Notes: a model not told the origin generated them from the sequence alone. A stretch of 64,000 nucleotides of DNA from Deinococcus sp. Arct2-2 (GCF_004801315.1 NZ_SSNW01000004.1:1-64000), one strand, 5' to 3'. Shown: positions 1 to 9,582, numbered from the stretch's first letter. Made by a program: numbers and translations.

Positions 1-27
1 CTTTTTATCGTCTGGGTGCGGGTAAAA

Positions 28-276
28 CTAGAGCTGCTCAACCCCTAAACGGGGTTGTATAGTTGTATTTTCCTCTACAGAATCCGCAACAAATTCTGAG
101 TCTAAGTCTAGCCTTACCACTGCCTGAAAATAAATTTCTATCTGCTGAACAGGAGTAGGAAAGCGTGCGCCTGCACTTCTCATTCTCAATTGACGGTGAC
201 TAATCGAAAAATTCCATATTCGAAAATTCCTTAGTTGTTCAAGCTGCATAACAGTGTGCATCAAGACTGCCTCCAC
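28..276 (-). CDS. hypothetical small protein, doubtful
   Basis: An 82-residue reading frame in a stretch that is clearly more AT-rich than the rest of the window. I recognise no motif, signal peptide or membrane segment. It lies downstream of rpsI on the same strand, separated from it by the rpsI terminator, so it would need its own promoter. Codon use lacks the strong GC3 bias of the neighbouring genes, which fits either a non-coding stretch or recently acquired DNA. No clear ribosome binding site precedes the first ATG. I keep it only as a candidate. Confidence 0.25.
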   Translation of the reverse strand: MEAVLMHTVMQLEQLRNFRIWNFSISHRQLRMRSAGARFPTPVQQIEIYFQAVVRLDLDSEFVADSVEENTTIQPRLGVEQL

Positions 277-342
277 TATTCTGACTGAATAATCGTCTTA
301 ACCTTCAGCAGCTATTGGTGTTGTACTGAATTTACCCCAAAC

Positions 343-371
343 CAAAAAATCCCCCACCAACCGGCAGGGGA
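343..371 (-). terminator. rho-independent terminator after rpsI
   Basis: On the minus strand a GC-rich stem (TCCCC with GGGGA, arms at 367-371 and 350-354) is followed by a run of six T. It ends the rplM-rpsI transcript. Confidence 0.75.
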
Positions 372-389
372 GGCAGTTGCTTTCCTGAA

Positions 390-792
<403 letters not shown>

Positions 793-794
793 GA

Positions 795-1220
795 TTATCT
801 GACCTCAAGCGTCTGGGGCTTTTGCGCGGCGTGGGGGTGGGCGGAACCGGGGTACACCTTCAGGTGTCCGTGCATCTGGCGGCCCTGACGGCCCTTGGGC
901 AACATGCCGAACACGGCATGCTCGATCACGCGCTCAGGGTGCTTGGCGATGGCTTCACGGGCGGTTTCGGTCTTCAGGCCACCTTGGTAGCCGGAGTAAC
1001 GGGTGTAGACCTTGCCGTCCATCTTGTTGCCGGTGAGGGCCACCTGCGAGGCGTTCAGGACAACAACGTAGTCGCCCTGAATCATGTTGGGCGTAAAGTC
1101 GGGGCGGTGCTTGCCACGAATGCGGCTGGCAATCAAGGTGGCGAGACGACCCAAGGGAATGCCCGTGGCGTCGACTACGATCCAGTTTTGCTCGTCGTTT
1201 TTGGGGGTGTAGGTTTTCAC
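795..1220 (-). CDS. rplM: 50S ribosomal protein L13
   Basis: 141 residues, typical for L13, an early-assembly large-subunit protein that binds 23S rRNA. Visible family blocks are [16 protein letters not shown] near the N terminus, the GDYVVVLNA segment and the [17 protein letters not shown] segment. The start is GTG at 1220, preceded by a GGAG Shine-Dalgarno about seven nt upstream. It is the first gene of the rplM-rpsI unit. The upstream 230 nt contain a short perfect hairpin and no other gene, so they probably hold the promoter and leader. Confidence 0.97.
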   Translation of the reverse strand: MKTYTPKNDEQNWIVVDATGIPLGRLATLIASRIRGKHRPDFTPNMIQGDYVVVLNASQVALTGNKMDGKVYTRYSGYQGGLKTETAREAIAKHPERVIEHAVFGMLPKGRQGRQMHGHLKVYPGSAHPHAAQKPQTLEVR

Positions 1221-1450
1221 CGTTTTGCTCCGTAAAGAAAGTGGGATTTGGTGGCGCAGAGTTCCTGCGGTCTGCCAACAAGGCTGGCATCTGGCGGGTC
1301 TTGCACCGTGGCTGTGAGCGCGCCCCGCCTCGTCTGGGGGAAAAGGGTCGTGCGCGTCCGGGAGCCTCCCGGTTATCTCGGCTCTACCAAGCGCGAGACA
1401 CTAAACGCCAATGTACCAGAGATAGGGGGTGGTGAGCAATACTAGTCGGC
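1221..1450 (-). promoter_or_regulatory. leader and promoter region of rplM-rpsI
   Basis: No convincing gene. A 15-bp GC palindrome at 1359-1373 (CCGGGAG/CTCCCGG) would form a hairpin in the rplM leader. Whether it is an autoregulatory ribosomal-protein site cannot be told from sequence alone. Confidence 0.3.
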
Positions 1451-1858
1451 GTGATTCCCTCCACTTGGCAAGAATGCCGCCGCCCAGACGACGATACAGA
1501 CGACGATGAACTTGTCGGCTACCTCGTACCCACCGGAGAATTGTTTGTTCCCGTGACGCTGATCGGCACGCCCCTAGGTGAGGCGCAGGCTCAAGCCACT
1601 GCCGCTGCTCTGCTGCAAGAACGCGGCCTGATGACTCTCAACGGGCGGTGGTGGTGCCTGTTGCCAGTGGTGGTGCTAGGTACAGACACCGATCCCCACC
1701 AATCTCAGTCGTCGTGGGAATGGCGTTCGGTGTTCATCGTGGAAGCCAGCCCACAGGAATGCCGCGTGCGCCTAGAGATGCCCGCCGAGGAAGAACGCAC
1801 CAGCACGGTCACTTTGTCTGTGCCAGTGGGCGAATTGTTGAGGGCGCGTCAGCCGTGA
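1451..1858 (+). CDS. hypothetical protein
   Basis: 135 residues from a GTG start, with the strong GC3 bias of the local genes. The N terminus is acidic (an Asp-rich cluster near residues 12-20). No signal peptide, membrane segment or recognisable domain is visible. A TACTA-like box lies 8-13 nt before the GTG and may be the -10 of a short-leader promoter, but the spacing is not ideal. It is divergent from rplM and monocistronic. I cannot assign a function. Coding status rests on codon bias and on the absence of a better frame. Confidence 0.55.
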   Translation: MIPSTWQECRRPDDDTDDDELVGYLVPTGELFVPVTLIGTPLGEAQAQATAAALLQERGLMTLNGRWWCLLPVVVLGTDTDPHQSQSSWEWRSVFIVEASPQECRVRLEMPAEEERTSTVTLSVPVGELLRARQP

Positions 1859-1879
1859 ATTGTAGAGATAAAAGGGTGT

Positions 1880-1930
1880 TTTTCCCTCGCCCCTTGTGGG
1901 AGAGGGCGTTGCGAAGCAACGGGTGAGGGG
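1880..1930. repeat. intergenic repeat, CTCACCC family
   Basis: A GC-rich imperfect palindrome (CCCTCGCCCC...GTTGCGAAGCAACGGGTGAGGG). It belongs to the family also seen near 13.5, 26.05, 35.4, 58.7 and 61.0 kb, always between genes. Confidence 0.6.
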
Positions 1931-1963
1931 GCCACCGGGCAAACTTCTTTTATGTCAAATGCT

Positions 1964-2395
1964 CTAGCCTTCCAATTCCGTCAGATACTCCATCGCTAGG
2001 CGGTAGCCCACGAAGCCTAAACCGCTGATTTTGCCCCGGCAGACAGCGGCAGTCACGGAGGTATGCCGGAATTCCTCGCGGGCGTCCACGTTGCTGATAT
2101 GCACTTCCACGACGGGCAGCGGTTGGCTGGCAATCGCGTCGCGCAGGGCGTAGCTGTAGTGCGTCAGCGCCCCCGGATTAATGACGATGCCGCCAAATCC
2201 CTGTTCCTGCGCCTCATGCACCCACTCCAGAATCTGGCCTTCAAAGTTGCTCTGGCGGCAGGTCACGGGTTCGCCCAACTCCGCGCCCCACGTTTCGCAT
2301 TGCCGCTCTAGGTCTTCTATCGTTTGCAGGCCGTACACGCCCGGTTCGCGCAGGCCGAGGCGGTTCAGGTTAGGGCCGTTGATGATCAGCAGCAA
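1964..2395 (-). CDS. aroQ: 3-dehydroquinate dehydratase, type II
   Basis: Third step of the shikimate pathway: trans-dehydration of 3-dehydroquinate to 3-dehydroshikimate, as a cytoplasmic dodecamer. I place the start at TTG 2395, giving 143 residues. A GGAGGT ribosome site lies a few nt upstream, and the protein then begins directly with the family block LLLIINGPNLNRLG. Longer upstream ATG starts add about 30 residues with no family similarity. Also visible are the catalytic Tyr loop (REPGVYG), the QSNFEG segment, the GGIVINPGALTHYS block and the EVHISN block. It is the last gene of aroC-aroK-aroB-aroQ. Confidence 0.93.
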   Translation of the reverse strand: MLLIINGPNLNRLGLREPGVYGLQTIEDLERQCETWGAELGEPVTCRQSNFEGQILEWVHEAQEQGFGGIVINPGALTHYSYALRDAIASQPLPVVEVHISNVDAREEFRHTSVTAAVCRGKISGLGFVGYRLAMEYLTELEG

Positions 2396-2518
2396 GGGGG
2401 AAACCTCCGTAAAGTGGTGGGGCGATTCTTGAGGCTCTGCGCCATAAACTCTGCGCCATAAACTCTGAGCTGTGAAACCAGTGGGCAAGGTGTTCTGGTC
2501 AGACTTCGAGAGTGGTCT

Positions 2519-3622
2519 TCAGGGCGTATAGTCCACGGCTCGGAGCCAGCCTCCCCCCCAAATCTCCACTTGCCACACCCCAAATTGCTCGCGCAGCACG
2601 GCGTCCGGCACGCGGGTCAGGTACGGGCGGGCCAGCGCATGAAGCAGCACGAAGCGCACGCCTTCCACGTCAGCTTTCTTGTCGCGGGCCATGTAGGGCT
2701 GAACTTCATCGTAAGTGAGGGCTGGAAGGGGCGCAGGCTGTTGCCACCGCAAGAAGGCGCGGGTATGTTCAGTCAAATCTTCGCCGCCCTGTGCCAATGA
2801 CAGCAGCGCCGCGTAGTGCATGCCGTAGCCCACTGCGTCTCCGTGTGGCACGGCGTGATGGGTCACGGCTTCCAGCGCGTGCGCCAGCGTGTGCCCAAAA
2901 TTCAGGTAAGCGCGTTCGCCCTGCTCGGTCAGATCGCGGGTCACGACGCCTGCTTTCACCGCTATGGCGTCGGCCAAGGTGTTCGTAAAGGTGGCTGACC
3001 CCGGCACAAAGTCGGGCGCTAACACCCGCTGCATCAGGCTGGGATCGGAGATCAGGCCGTGTTTGTAGGCTTCGGCGGCTCCTTCTCGGAACACGGCGGG
3101 CGGCAGGGTGGTCAGGGTGTCGGTGTCGCACCACACGGCGCGGGGAGGATGAAACGCGCCCACCAGATTTTTGCCTTCGGGCAGATTCACGCCTGTTTTG
3201 CCGCCCACCGCCGCGTCTACCATGCCCAGCAAAGTCGTTGGGGCCGTATAAAACGCCACGCCGCGCAAGTAGCTGGCTGCCGCGAAGCCTGCCAAATCAG
3301 TTGCCGCGCCGCCGCCCAAGCCTACCACCGCACCGTCGCGGGGCAAGTTGGCTGCCGCCAGTTTGGACAAGACACCCGCCAAGACCGCTAGCGTTTTGCA
3401 GGCTTCCCCCTGCGGTACGGGAATGGTCAGCACTAGCGCAGGCGAGAGCGCCGCCGATAGCCGGTCAATCCAAGCTTGTGGCACGGCTTCATCATGAATC
3501 AGGGCGATTTGTCGGGCGTCCACATGGGCACGCGACAGCACACCGGGGCCGACGTGGACGGTGTAAGGGACGTTTCCGCCCACTTCAACCCGCCGGACGG
3601 TCAAAGCTTCAGTCGGCTGCAC
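2519..3622 (-). CDS. aroB: 3-dehydroquinate synthase
   Basis: Second step of the shikimate pathway: NAD- and metal-dependent cyclisation of DAHP to 3-dehydroquinate. 367 residues, normal length. The sequence shows the NAD-binding [15 protein letters not shown] block, the [20 protein letters not shown] block, [10 protein letters not shown], and the metal-ligand region with [11 protein letters not shown] and HGDAVGYGM. The start is GTG 3622 with a GGAGGG ribosome site six nt upstream, overlapping the end of aroK by 14 nt. Translation of aroB is therefore likely coupled to aroK. Confidence 0.96.
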   Translation of the reverse strand: MQPTEALTVRRVEVGGNVPYTVHVGPGVLSRAHVDARQIALIHDEAVPQAWIDRLSAALSPALVLTIPVPQGEACKTLAVLAGVLSKLAAANLPRDGAVVGLGGGAATDLAGFAAASYLRGVAFYTAPTTLLGMVDAAVGGKTGVNLPEGKNLVGAFHPPRAVWCDTDTLTTLPPAVFREGAAEAYKHGLISDPSLMQRVLAPDFVPGSATFTNTLADAIAVKAGVVTRDLTEQGERAYLNFGHTLAHALEAVTHHAVPHGDAVGYGMHYAALLSLAQGGEDLTEHTRAFLRWQQPAPLPALTYDEVQPYMARDKKADVEGVRFVLLHALARPYLTRVPDAVLREQFGVWQVEIWGGGWLRAVDYTP

Positions 3623-4334
3623 GTTCGCCCTCCGAGTTCTCGCTGTCCTCGCCCCACGCGGCGTTCACGTCGGCCCAGTCCCACAACCGCTCAATCACTT
3701 CTTCCACGATTTCTTCGGAAGGCCGCCCGTCGCTGTGCACATGAATAGTGCCCTGACGGTAAGACGGCTCGCGCTCCGTCATCAGGGTACGGATGCGCGA
3801 CAGGGGATCAGCCGTCGCCAGCAGCGGGCGGTCACTGTGTTTGGTGCGCTGGTACACGGTTTCCGGGGTAGCCCACAACACCACCACCGGGCCGCGCTCC
3901 AGCAGCGTGCGGCGGTTTTCCTCGTGAATAAAGGTGCCCCCGCCGAGGCTCACCACCGCGTGATCCAGCCGCGACACGCGCCGCACCACTTCCTGCTCAC
4001 AGGCGCGGAAGTAGGCTTCCCCTTCCTGCTCGAACACTTCGGGAATGGATTTGCCCACCACCCGCGTAATCAGCTTGTCGGTGTCTACGAAATGCAGGGC
4101 GAGAGCGCGGCTCAGTTCCCACCCCACGCGGCTTTTGCCGGTGCCCATAAAACCCGCCAAGGCCACCCAACTCACGGGGCGCTCGATCAGGCCCATGCTG
4201 AAGCTGGGGGCAGGCCGGGCCGGGCCGGAGTTGGCCTCCGAATCGGGCGATCCGAACTCAGGCGGCTCATATTCGGGTGGCCCAAATTGAAGCGGCCCAA
4301 ATTGAGGCGACATGGAATCGGGCGGGACGGTCAT
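3609..4334 (-). CDS. aroK: shikimate kinase with Pro-rich N-terminal extension
   Basis: ATP-dependent 3-phosphorylation of shikimate. I choose ATG 4334 (241 residues) because a TACACT -10 box ends seven nt before it, the leaderless layout of this genome. A GTG at 4502 would add 56 residues but has no such signal and no ribosome site. Walker A is GFMGTGKS near residues 61-68, followed by DTD in the shikimate-binding region and SLGGGTF. About 50 residues before the kinase fold are Pro/Gly/Glu-rich with short repeats (FGPP, YEPPEF) and probably disordered. This is longer than the roughly 170-residue family norm. The gene overlaps aroB by 14 nt. Confidence 0.9.
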   Translation of the reverse strand: MTVPPDSMSPQFGPLQFGPPEYEPPEFGSPDSEANSGPARPAPSFSMGLIERPVSWVALAGFMGTGKSRVGWELSRALALHFVDTDKLITRVVGKSIPEVFEQEGEAYFRACEQEVVRRVSRLDHAVVSLGGGTFIHEENRRTLLERGPVVVLWATPETVYQRTKHSDRPLLATADPLSRIRTLMTEREPSYRQGTIHVHSDGRPSEEIVEEVIERLWDWADVNAAWGEDSENSEGERAAD

Positions 4335-4341
4335 GGGGGAC

Positions 4342-4347
4342 AGTGTA
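4342..4347 (-). promoter_or_regulatory. -10 box of a leaderless aroK promoter
   Basis: TACACT on the minus strand, seven nt before ATG 4334. It implies an internal promoter in the aro cluster, separate from the aroC promoter. Confidence 0.5.
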
Positions 4348-4505
4348 CGAGACTGGCCCCGCTGCGGCGTGACAGCGGCACGGTCTGGCCCGCCTTCTTC
4401 GGGGAAACGGCCCCCTGCTGCCCAGTCCGGGTCTTCGGGCGGCTCCTGCAAGTAGGCATGCAGCCCCGCCTCGATCTGTTCCGCCGAAACGCCTGCCAGC
4501 ACAGC

Positions 4506-5654
4506 CTAGAAATCCCGCGAAAAGGCGTGTGCGGCGGCCACGCGCTCTTGCAGTTCCGGCAGGGTATCGCCGCCGAATTTCTCTAAAATGGCGTCGGCAA
4601 TGACCCAGCCGATGATGGTCTGGAGGATCACTCCGGCGGCGGGCACGGCGGTGGTGTCGCTGCGTTCCCGCGCCGCGTCGCTGGGCTCATGAGACACCAC
4701 GTTCACGGTGGGCAGCGGCTTCATCAGGGTAGCAATCGGTTTCATAGCCACCCGAATCACCAATTCTTCACCGTTGGTCATGCCCGCTTCTAGGCCGCCT
4801 GCGCCGTTGGTATCGCGGGCGTAGGTGCCGTCTCGGTAATACACGGCGTCGTGTACACCGCTGCCGGGCTTGCGGGCATTCTCAAAGGCTGGCCCGATTT
4901 CCACACCTTTCATGGCTTGCAGACTCATGCAGGCCTGCGCGATTCGGCCATCCAGCTTGCGATCCCAGTGTACGTAGCTGCCGAGGCCCACGGGCAATCC
5001 CCGGAAGCGCACTTCCAGAATCCCGCCGAGGGTGTCGCCGTCTTTCTTGGCCTGATCGATGCGTTCGCGCATTTGGGCAGCGGCGTCGGCATCGGGCGTG
5101 CGGAGGTCAGATTCTTCGATGGCTTCCAAGTTGTCCCAGCTAAAGCCCTGTTTGGTCTCTATTCCGGCGAGGCTGGACACGTAATTCGCGCCCTGCACAC
5201 CCAGTTCGGCCAGCAGTTTGAGGGCCACCGAACCCACTGCCACCCGCGCCGCCGTTTCCCGTGCCGAGGCCCGCTCCAGCACGTCGCGCAAGTCTTTATG
5301 GCGGTACTTGATGCCCCCGGTCAGGTCGGCGTGTCCGGGGCGGGCATCGGTGAGGGCTTTTTTGCGCGGCTCTCCGCCCGGTTCCGGCGACATGATTTCT
5401 GTCCAGTTGCGGTGATCCTTGTTGGCAATTGCCAGCGTAATGGGCGCACCGGTGGTTCGTCCGGCCCGCACGCCACTCAGAATCTCGGCCTCGTCGGTTT
5501 CGATAATCATGCGCCGCCCGCGCCCATAGCCGCCCTGACGCTTGCGGAGCCAAGGGTCTATGTCGGCCTTGCCCAGCGGCAGTTGCGACGGCAACCCCTC
5601 GATGATGGCCGTCAATTGCGGCCCGTGCGATTCTCCGGCGGTCAAATACCTCAT
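4506..5654 (-). CDS. aroC: chorismate synthase
   Basis: Last step of the common aromatic pathway: conversion of EPSP to chorismate using reduced FMN. 382 residues, full length. Family signatures are GESHGP at the N terminus, RRQGGYGRGRRM-type basic blocks, SGVRAGRTTGAPI, RPGHADLTGGIKY and the ERASARETAARVAVG block. The start ATG 5654 lies six nt after a TAAAGT -10 box, so it heads the aro cluster with a leaderless transcript. A terminator separates it from pilQ upstream. Confidence 0.97.
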   Translation of the reverse strand: MRYLTAGESHGPQLTAIIEGLPSQLPLGKADIDPWLRKRQGGYGRGRRMIIETDEAEILSGVRAGRTTGAPITLAIANKDHRNWTEIMSPEPGGEPRKKALTDARPGHADLTGGIKYRHKDLRDVLERASARETAARVAVGSVALKLLAELGVQGANYVSSLAGIETKQGFSWDNLEAIEESDLRTPDADAAAQMRERIDQAKKDGDTLGGILEVRFRGLPVGLGSYVHWDRKLDGRIAQACMSLQAMKGVEIGPAFENARKPGSGVHDAVYYRDGTYARDTNGAGGLEAGMTNGEELVIRVAMKPIATLMKPLPTVNVVSHEPSDAARERSDTTAVPAAGVILQTIIGWVIADAILEKFGGDTLPELQERVAAAHAFSRDF

Positions 5655-5660
5655 GCTCCG

Positions 5661-5666
5661 ACTTTA
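5661..5666 (-). promoter_or_regulatory. -10 box of the leaderless aroC promoter
   Basis: TAAAGT on the minus strand, six nt before the aroC ATG. Confidence 0.55.
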
Positions 5667-5734
5667 GCGCCCGCGTGGGGGCGGGGCAGGGGCCATGATC
5701 AAACAAACCCGGCCACATAGCACAGCCAAACAAA

Positions 5735-5768
5735 CCCGGACGCCCCCACTACTGGGAAAGCGTCCGGG
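5735..5768 (-). terminator. rho-independent terminator after pilQ
   Basis: A nine-bp perfect stem (GCGTCCGGG with CCCGGACGC, arms 5735-5743 and 5760-5768), followed on the minus strand by TTTGTTTG. It closes the pilM-pilQ operon before aroC. Confidence 0.8.
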
Positions 5769-5784
5769 CACAAGGAGGGGAGAT

Positions 5785-8025
5785 TTACTTGACGACGGTT
5801 CCGGTCACGATGACCAACAACTGGGTGCTGTCTTTGGTCACGTTCTCGCTGCCGCCCAGCAAAGCGCCGACAACGGGAATGCTGCTGACGTAGGGCAGGC
5901 CTTTGCGGGTAGACACTTCGTTGGAACCCAGCAGGCCGCTTAGCAGCAAGGTCTCGCCGTTTTTAAAGCTGACCACCGTTTGGGCGCTGCTGTTGGCAAA
6001 GTCCAGCAGGTTGGGCAGCGTGTTGGTAATGGCGGTGCGGGGTTGGTTCACCTGACCGCACAGGCGCACGCTGACGGTGCCGTCGGCGTTCACGCTGGGG
6101 TCAAGGAAGTACATGTTGACGCCGTAGGGAATGTTGCGCACAACGGGTGCGCTGCCGCCCGAGCCGGGAATGTTGATGTCGAGTCGTCCGCCCGATTGCA
6201 GCGAGGCCGCCGCGATATTGCTCTGGTCGTCGGGGCTGCCGCAGCGGAAGGTGCCGCCGCTGGTGCCGCTGCCGTTGGTCTGGCCGCTCTGCATCATCAC
6301 GGTGCCGTCGTACACGCGCTTGGTCATGCCCTGCTGCTCTAGGCTGTCCAGCGTTGCGCCGAGGTTGAAGCCGGTAAAGGCCCGCAGAGGATCGAAGGAC
6401 GCGGCCAGTTGCCCGTTGGTCAGTGACACGTTGAAGCCGCCCAGCGAGGCTTTGTAGCCCACGCCGAGGGTTCGCAGGCCCGTTTCGGTAATTTCATTGA
6501 TGCGGACTTGAAGGTTGATCTGGGGAACGCGCACATCGAGGGTGGGAATTAGTTCGGCCACCTGCGCTACCTGCTCCGCCGTGCCGCGCACGATCAGGGT
6601 ATTGGTACGCTTGTCGGCAATGATGGTGGCGGGGCTGACCTGCGTTGTGGCCGCTTGGCCCGTGCCCGCCGCCTGTCCCAAGAGGGTGCCCAAAGTGGCG
6701 GCGGGGGTCTGGGCAGACGCCGGGGCCGCCGGTTGGGTGGTAGGCGTAGTGCCCACATTCACTCCGGTCACGATGCCGCCGCTGCCTGCCGCACCCCCAG
6801 CCGCACTCTGAACGTTGGAATTGGCGGTGGCGCTAGCGCTGGCGGCCAAGGTGTTTTCCAGCACGGCCTTGATTTCTTCGGCCTTGCCGTTGGCAATCGT
6901 AAAGATGCGCTGGGTGGTGGAGGCGGCCACCGGAGCAGGCCGGTCGACTTGAGCCAACAGCGCCAACGCTTCTTCCAGTTGGTTTTGTGCCCCGGTCAGT
7001 ACCAATTGTCCGGTTTGGCCCACGCCCGTCACCTTCAGGCCGGGAAACTGCGAGGTCAGCAGCGTGGTCACGTCGGCCTGCTGGCCCTTGACGGAGTACA
7101 CGCGTTGGGTGGTGGGGGCGGGTTCGGGGGCACGCACGGGGGCGCGGTCAACTTGCGCCAGCAGTGCAAGCGCGGCGTCCAGTTGGCTTTGCTGCCCACT
7201 GAGCACCAGTTGTCCGGTTTGGCCCACACCCGTGACCTTCAGGGTCGGAAATTGGGCCGTCAGGAGCGTCACAGCGTCGGCTTGCTGCCCATTCACGGTG
7301 TACACGCGCTGCACGGCGGGCGAGGTGTCTACGGTGCTGATGACAGGGCGGTCGACTTGTGCCAACAGTCCCAGCGCCGAATCGATTTCCGTTTGCGGGC
7401 CACTCAGCACCAGTTGTCCGGTTTGACCCACTGCCGAAACCCGCAGGGTGGGGTACTGGGCCGTAATCAGGGCCAACACATCGGCCTGTGTGCCGCGAGC
7501 CGTGTAGATGCGCTGCACGGTGGGGGGCGTATTGCCTACGCGCAGCACCGTTTTGCCGCCGAGGGGCAGGGTTTGGTAGCTCAGGCCGTACACGTCCATC
7601 AGCAGGGGCCAGACTTCATTGAAGGGCTTGTCGGTAAAGGACAGCACCAGTGGGCGAGCAGTGGTGCTGCCTGCCGCCGCACCGGAAGCCGGAGTCGCGG
7701 GAATGGCGGCCACTCCAGCGGCAGGCGTGGCGGCCAGATTCGCAGCCGTGTTCAGACCGTCCACGTTGGCATCAAAAATGACTTCGTATCCGGCGGCTTT
7801 GGCGAGGGCGGCCAGCAGGCTAGACAGCGGCCCGGTGTACACGCCGACATTTACGGTCACGCTGGCCTTAGAGAGTTGTGGGTCGGGCGTGGTGGCTGCT
7901 GCGGGTGCGGCCTGTGTGGGAGCAGCGGTGGTGGCAGGAGAGGCGGTGGGTGTGGTCGTGGTGCTGGTCTGCGCGGCGGCCATGCCGAGTGCGGCGGTCA
8001 GCAAGAGGGCGTGACGTTTATTCAT
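5785..8025 (-). CDS. pilQ: type IV pilus / outer-membrane secretin PilQ
   Basis: 746 residues with a short Sec signal peptide (about residues 1-18) and a Thr/Ala/Pro-rich linker. The secretin pore domain fills the C-terminal 230 residues, with VPQINLQVRINEI and GLPYVSSIPVVGALLGG. Secretins form the outer-membrane ring for pilus exit and, in naturally competent Deinococcus/Thermus relatives, for DNA uptake. Residues about 168-228, 236-296 and 304-365 are three closely similar copies of an N-domain unit (QRxYxxxGxQAD...VGQTGQLVLSG...LLAQVDR). A fourth divergent unit begins near 369 and is split by a Gly/Thr-rich insertion. It is the last gene of the pilM-N-O-P-Q order and lies 3 nt after the preceding gene. 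Confidence 0.93.
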   Translation of the reverse strand: MNKRHALLLTAALGMAAAQTSTTTTPTASPATTAAPTQAAPAAATTPDPQLSKASVTVNVGVYTGPLSSLLAALAKAAGYEVIFDANVDGLNTAANLAATPAAGVAAIPATPASGAAAGSTTARPLVLSFTDKPFNEVWPLLMDVYGLSYQTLPLGGKTVLRVGNTPPTVQRIYTARGTQADVLALITAQYPTLRVSAVGQTGQLVLSGPQTEIDSALGLLAQVDRPVISTVDTSPAVQRVYTVNGQQADAVTLLTAQFPTLKVTGVGQTGQLVLSGQQSQLDAALALLAQVDRAPVRAPEPAPTTQRVYSVKGQQADVTTLLTSQFPGLKVTGVGQTGQLVLTGAQNQLEEALALLAQVDRPAPVAASTTQRIFTIANGKAEEIKAVLENTLAASASATANSNVQSAAGGAAGSGGIVTGVNVGTTPTTQPAAPASAQTPAATLGTLLGQAAGTGQAATTQVSPATIIADKRTNTLIVRGTAEQVAQVAELIPTLDVRVPQINLQVRINEITETGLRTLGVGYKASLGGFNVSLTNGQLAASFDPLRAFTGFNLGATLDSLEQQGMTKRVYDGTVMMQSGQTNGSGTSGGTFRCGSPDDQSNIAAASLQSGGRLDINIPGSGGSAPVVRNIPYGVNMYFLDPSVNADGTVSVRLCGQVNQPRTAITNTLPNLLDFANSSAQTVVSFKNGETLLLSGLLGSNEVSTRKGLPYVSSIPVVGALLGGSENVTKDSTQLLVIVTGTVVK

Positions 8026-8028
8026 GGC

Positions 8029-9582
8029 TCACCTTTTGTCCAGTTCGAGGGTCTGGGTATCATTGCCGAGTGCGAGGGTGGCGCTGGTCGCCGTCACTTC
8101 TTTGATCACGATGTCGGAATCGGGCAGGGTTTGCCCCACCGACACCACCAAGAAGCCGTCTTTAGAGCGGAAGATCGCGGTATTCACCGGGCCGAGAACC
8201 ACAGCATTGAAGGCCAGTTCGCGGGCGGCGATGTTCTGATCTAGCGGGCGAGTGGTTTCGGCGGGCGTGCCCGTGCTGAGGGGCGTCAGTTCGGTGATGA
8301 CTTGCGGCGTACCGGGACGCGGCGCAGTGGTGGGCAAGGAGGCGATGACGCCCGCACCTGTTCCTGTTCCCGCCGCACCAGTACCAGTGCCGTTCGCGCC
8401 AGAAGCGGCTCCGTTGTTTCCGCTGCCAGCGTTGGCAGTCAGGTTGGGCACACGGTTTACACCGGGCACGCGGACGCCTGCAACGGGCGGTTTGATGGGC
8501 GGCAAAACCACTTCGACAGGCGGAGGGGTCGTGCCCGTGCCAGCGTTGCCGCTAGTCGTGTCGCCGGAGTTGTCGCTGCCAGAGTTGCTCGTGCCAGTCC
8601 CGTTACCTGTACCATTGCCGCTGCCATTGCTCGCAGTTGCGCCGTTGCCCGTGCCGCCGTTGTTGGCCGTCACAGTGTCATCAGGAGTAACCGTGGGGTT
8701 GCCGGGCGTAATGATCACGCCGTCTGTGTTTGGAATGTCTGTAGCGTTGCCTTCCCCACCGGGAATAGTAGGCAGAGGGAACGCGCCGCCCGTCACGTCT
8801 ACCGAATCGGCAGGAACGGTGTCGCCCGAACCGGGAATAGGGGAGATAGCCACTGCGCCGCCGGTGGTGCCGAGAGGATCAAGCCCGCCGTTGCCTGCTG
8901 CGCCGCTGTTGTCCAGCGTACCCGTGTTGTTGGGCGTGCTGTTGCCGTTGCCAGCAGGGTTGGCGTTGGCCGTTACGCTGCCGGTGGGCGTGGTGCCAGC
9001 AGCGGTGGGGTCTGCCTTCACGCTCAGGGGCCGGAAGGGGTTCACGCCGGGCAGCAACACCAGAGCGGTGTCGGGGTTGATGCCGCCGGGTGCAGGCGTG
9101 GCAACGGTGGTGCCTTCTCCGTTGGGGCCAACCAGCGTGCCGTCGACGTTGCCGAGTGGGGGCAGAGTGGGGATGGTCACGGTGCCGTCGGGGGCCACGC
9201 TTCCGCCTACTGTGCCAGTAGGATCAGTGCCGTTTCCAGTGCTGGTGCCGTCAGGATTGGTGGTGGTTCCTGCACCTGCCGTACCCAAAGCTGGGTTGAC
9301 GGTGCCTGCTCCTGCCGTGCCAGTTCCAGTCGTGCCACCGGTGTTGCTGCCTGCGGGCGCACCCTCGATAGGCACGGGGCCGCTTGTGCCGCCCTCAGTG
9401 CCGCCGTTGTCGGGGCCACCAGTTCCAGTCGTGCCTGTGCCGCTGTTGGCGATCACGTTGGCGCTACGGGTACTCGTCCACACGTACCAGCCGCCGATCA
9501 GGGCCACCATCAGCAGCAAAATCAGGAGAATCTTCATTTCACGGGACAGCTTTAAGTTCAGTGGAGCGCGGGCGCGGGTCAC
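8029..9582 (-). CDS. PilP-like pilus assembly protein with long Gly/Thr/Asn-rich linker
   Basis: 517 residues with a short cytoplasmic N terminus and one membrane segment (about residues 18-36). About 400 residues of low-complexity Gly/Thr/Asn/Pro sequence follow. A compact C-terminal domain (about 450-517) contains FRSKDGFLVVSVGQTLPDSDIVIKEV and resembles the beta domain of PilP/GspC proteins. It occupies the pilP position between pilO and pilQ, overlapping pilO by 4 nt and ending 3 nt before pilQ. I infer that it links the inner-membrane PilMNO complex to the PilQ ring, with the long linker spanning the thick envelope. The PilP assignment rests on context and fold resemblance. Confidence 0.7.
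   Translation of the reverse strand: MTRARAPLNLKLSREMKILLILLLMVALIGGWYVWTSTRSANVIANSGTGTTGTGGPDNGGTEGGTSGPVPIEGAPAGSNTGGTTGTGTAGAGTVNPALGTAGAGTTTNPDGTSTGNGTDPTGTVGGSVAPDGTVTIPTLPPLGNVDGTLVGPNGEGTTVATPAPGGINPDTALVLLPGVNPFRPLSVKADPTAAGTTPTGSVTANANPAGNGNSTPNNTGTLDNSGAAGNGGLDPLGTTGGAVAISPIPGSGDTVPADSVDVTGGAFPLPTIPGGEGNATDIPNTDGVIITPGNPTVTPDDTVTANNGGTGNGATASNGSGNGTGNGTGTSNSGSDNSGDTTSGNAGTGTTPPPVEVVLPPIKPPVAGVRVPGVNRVPNLTANAGSGNNGAASGANGTGTGAAGTGTGAGVIASLPTTAPRPGTPQVITELTPLSTGTPAETTRPLDQNIAARELAFNAVVLGPVNTAIFRSKDGFLVVSVGQTLPDSDIVIKEVTATSATLALGNDTQTLELDKR

Noticed and set aside
1241..1445. Short plus-strand frames between rplM and the gene at 1451
   Set aside because: They overlap the rplM leader, have basic/Pro-rich random composition and lack start signals.
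6655..8244. Long frame antisense to pilQ
   Set aside because: Low-complexity Gly/His/Arg translation produced by the complement of the PilQ repeats; no start signal.
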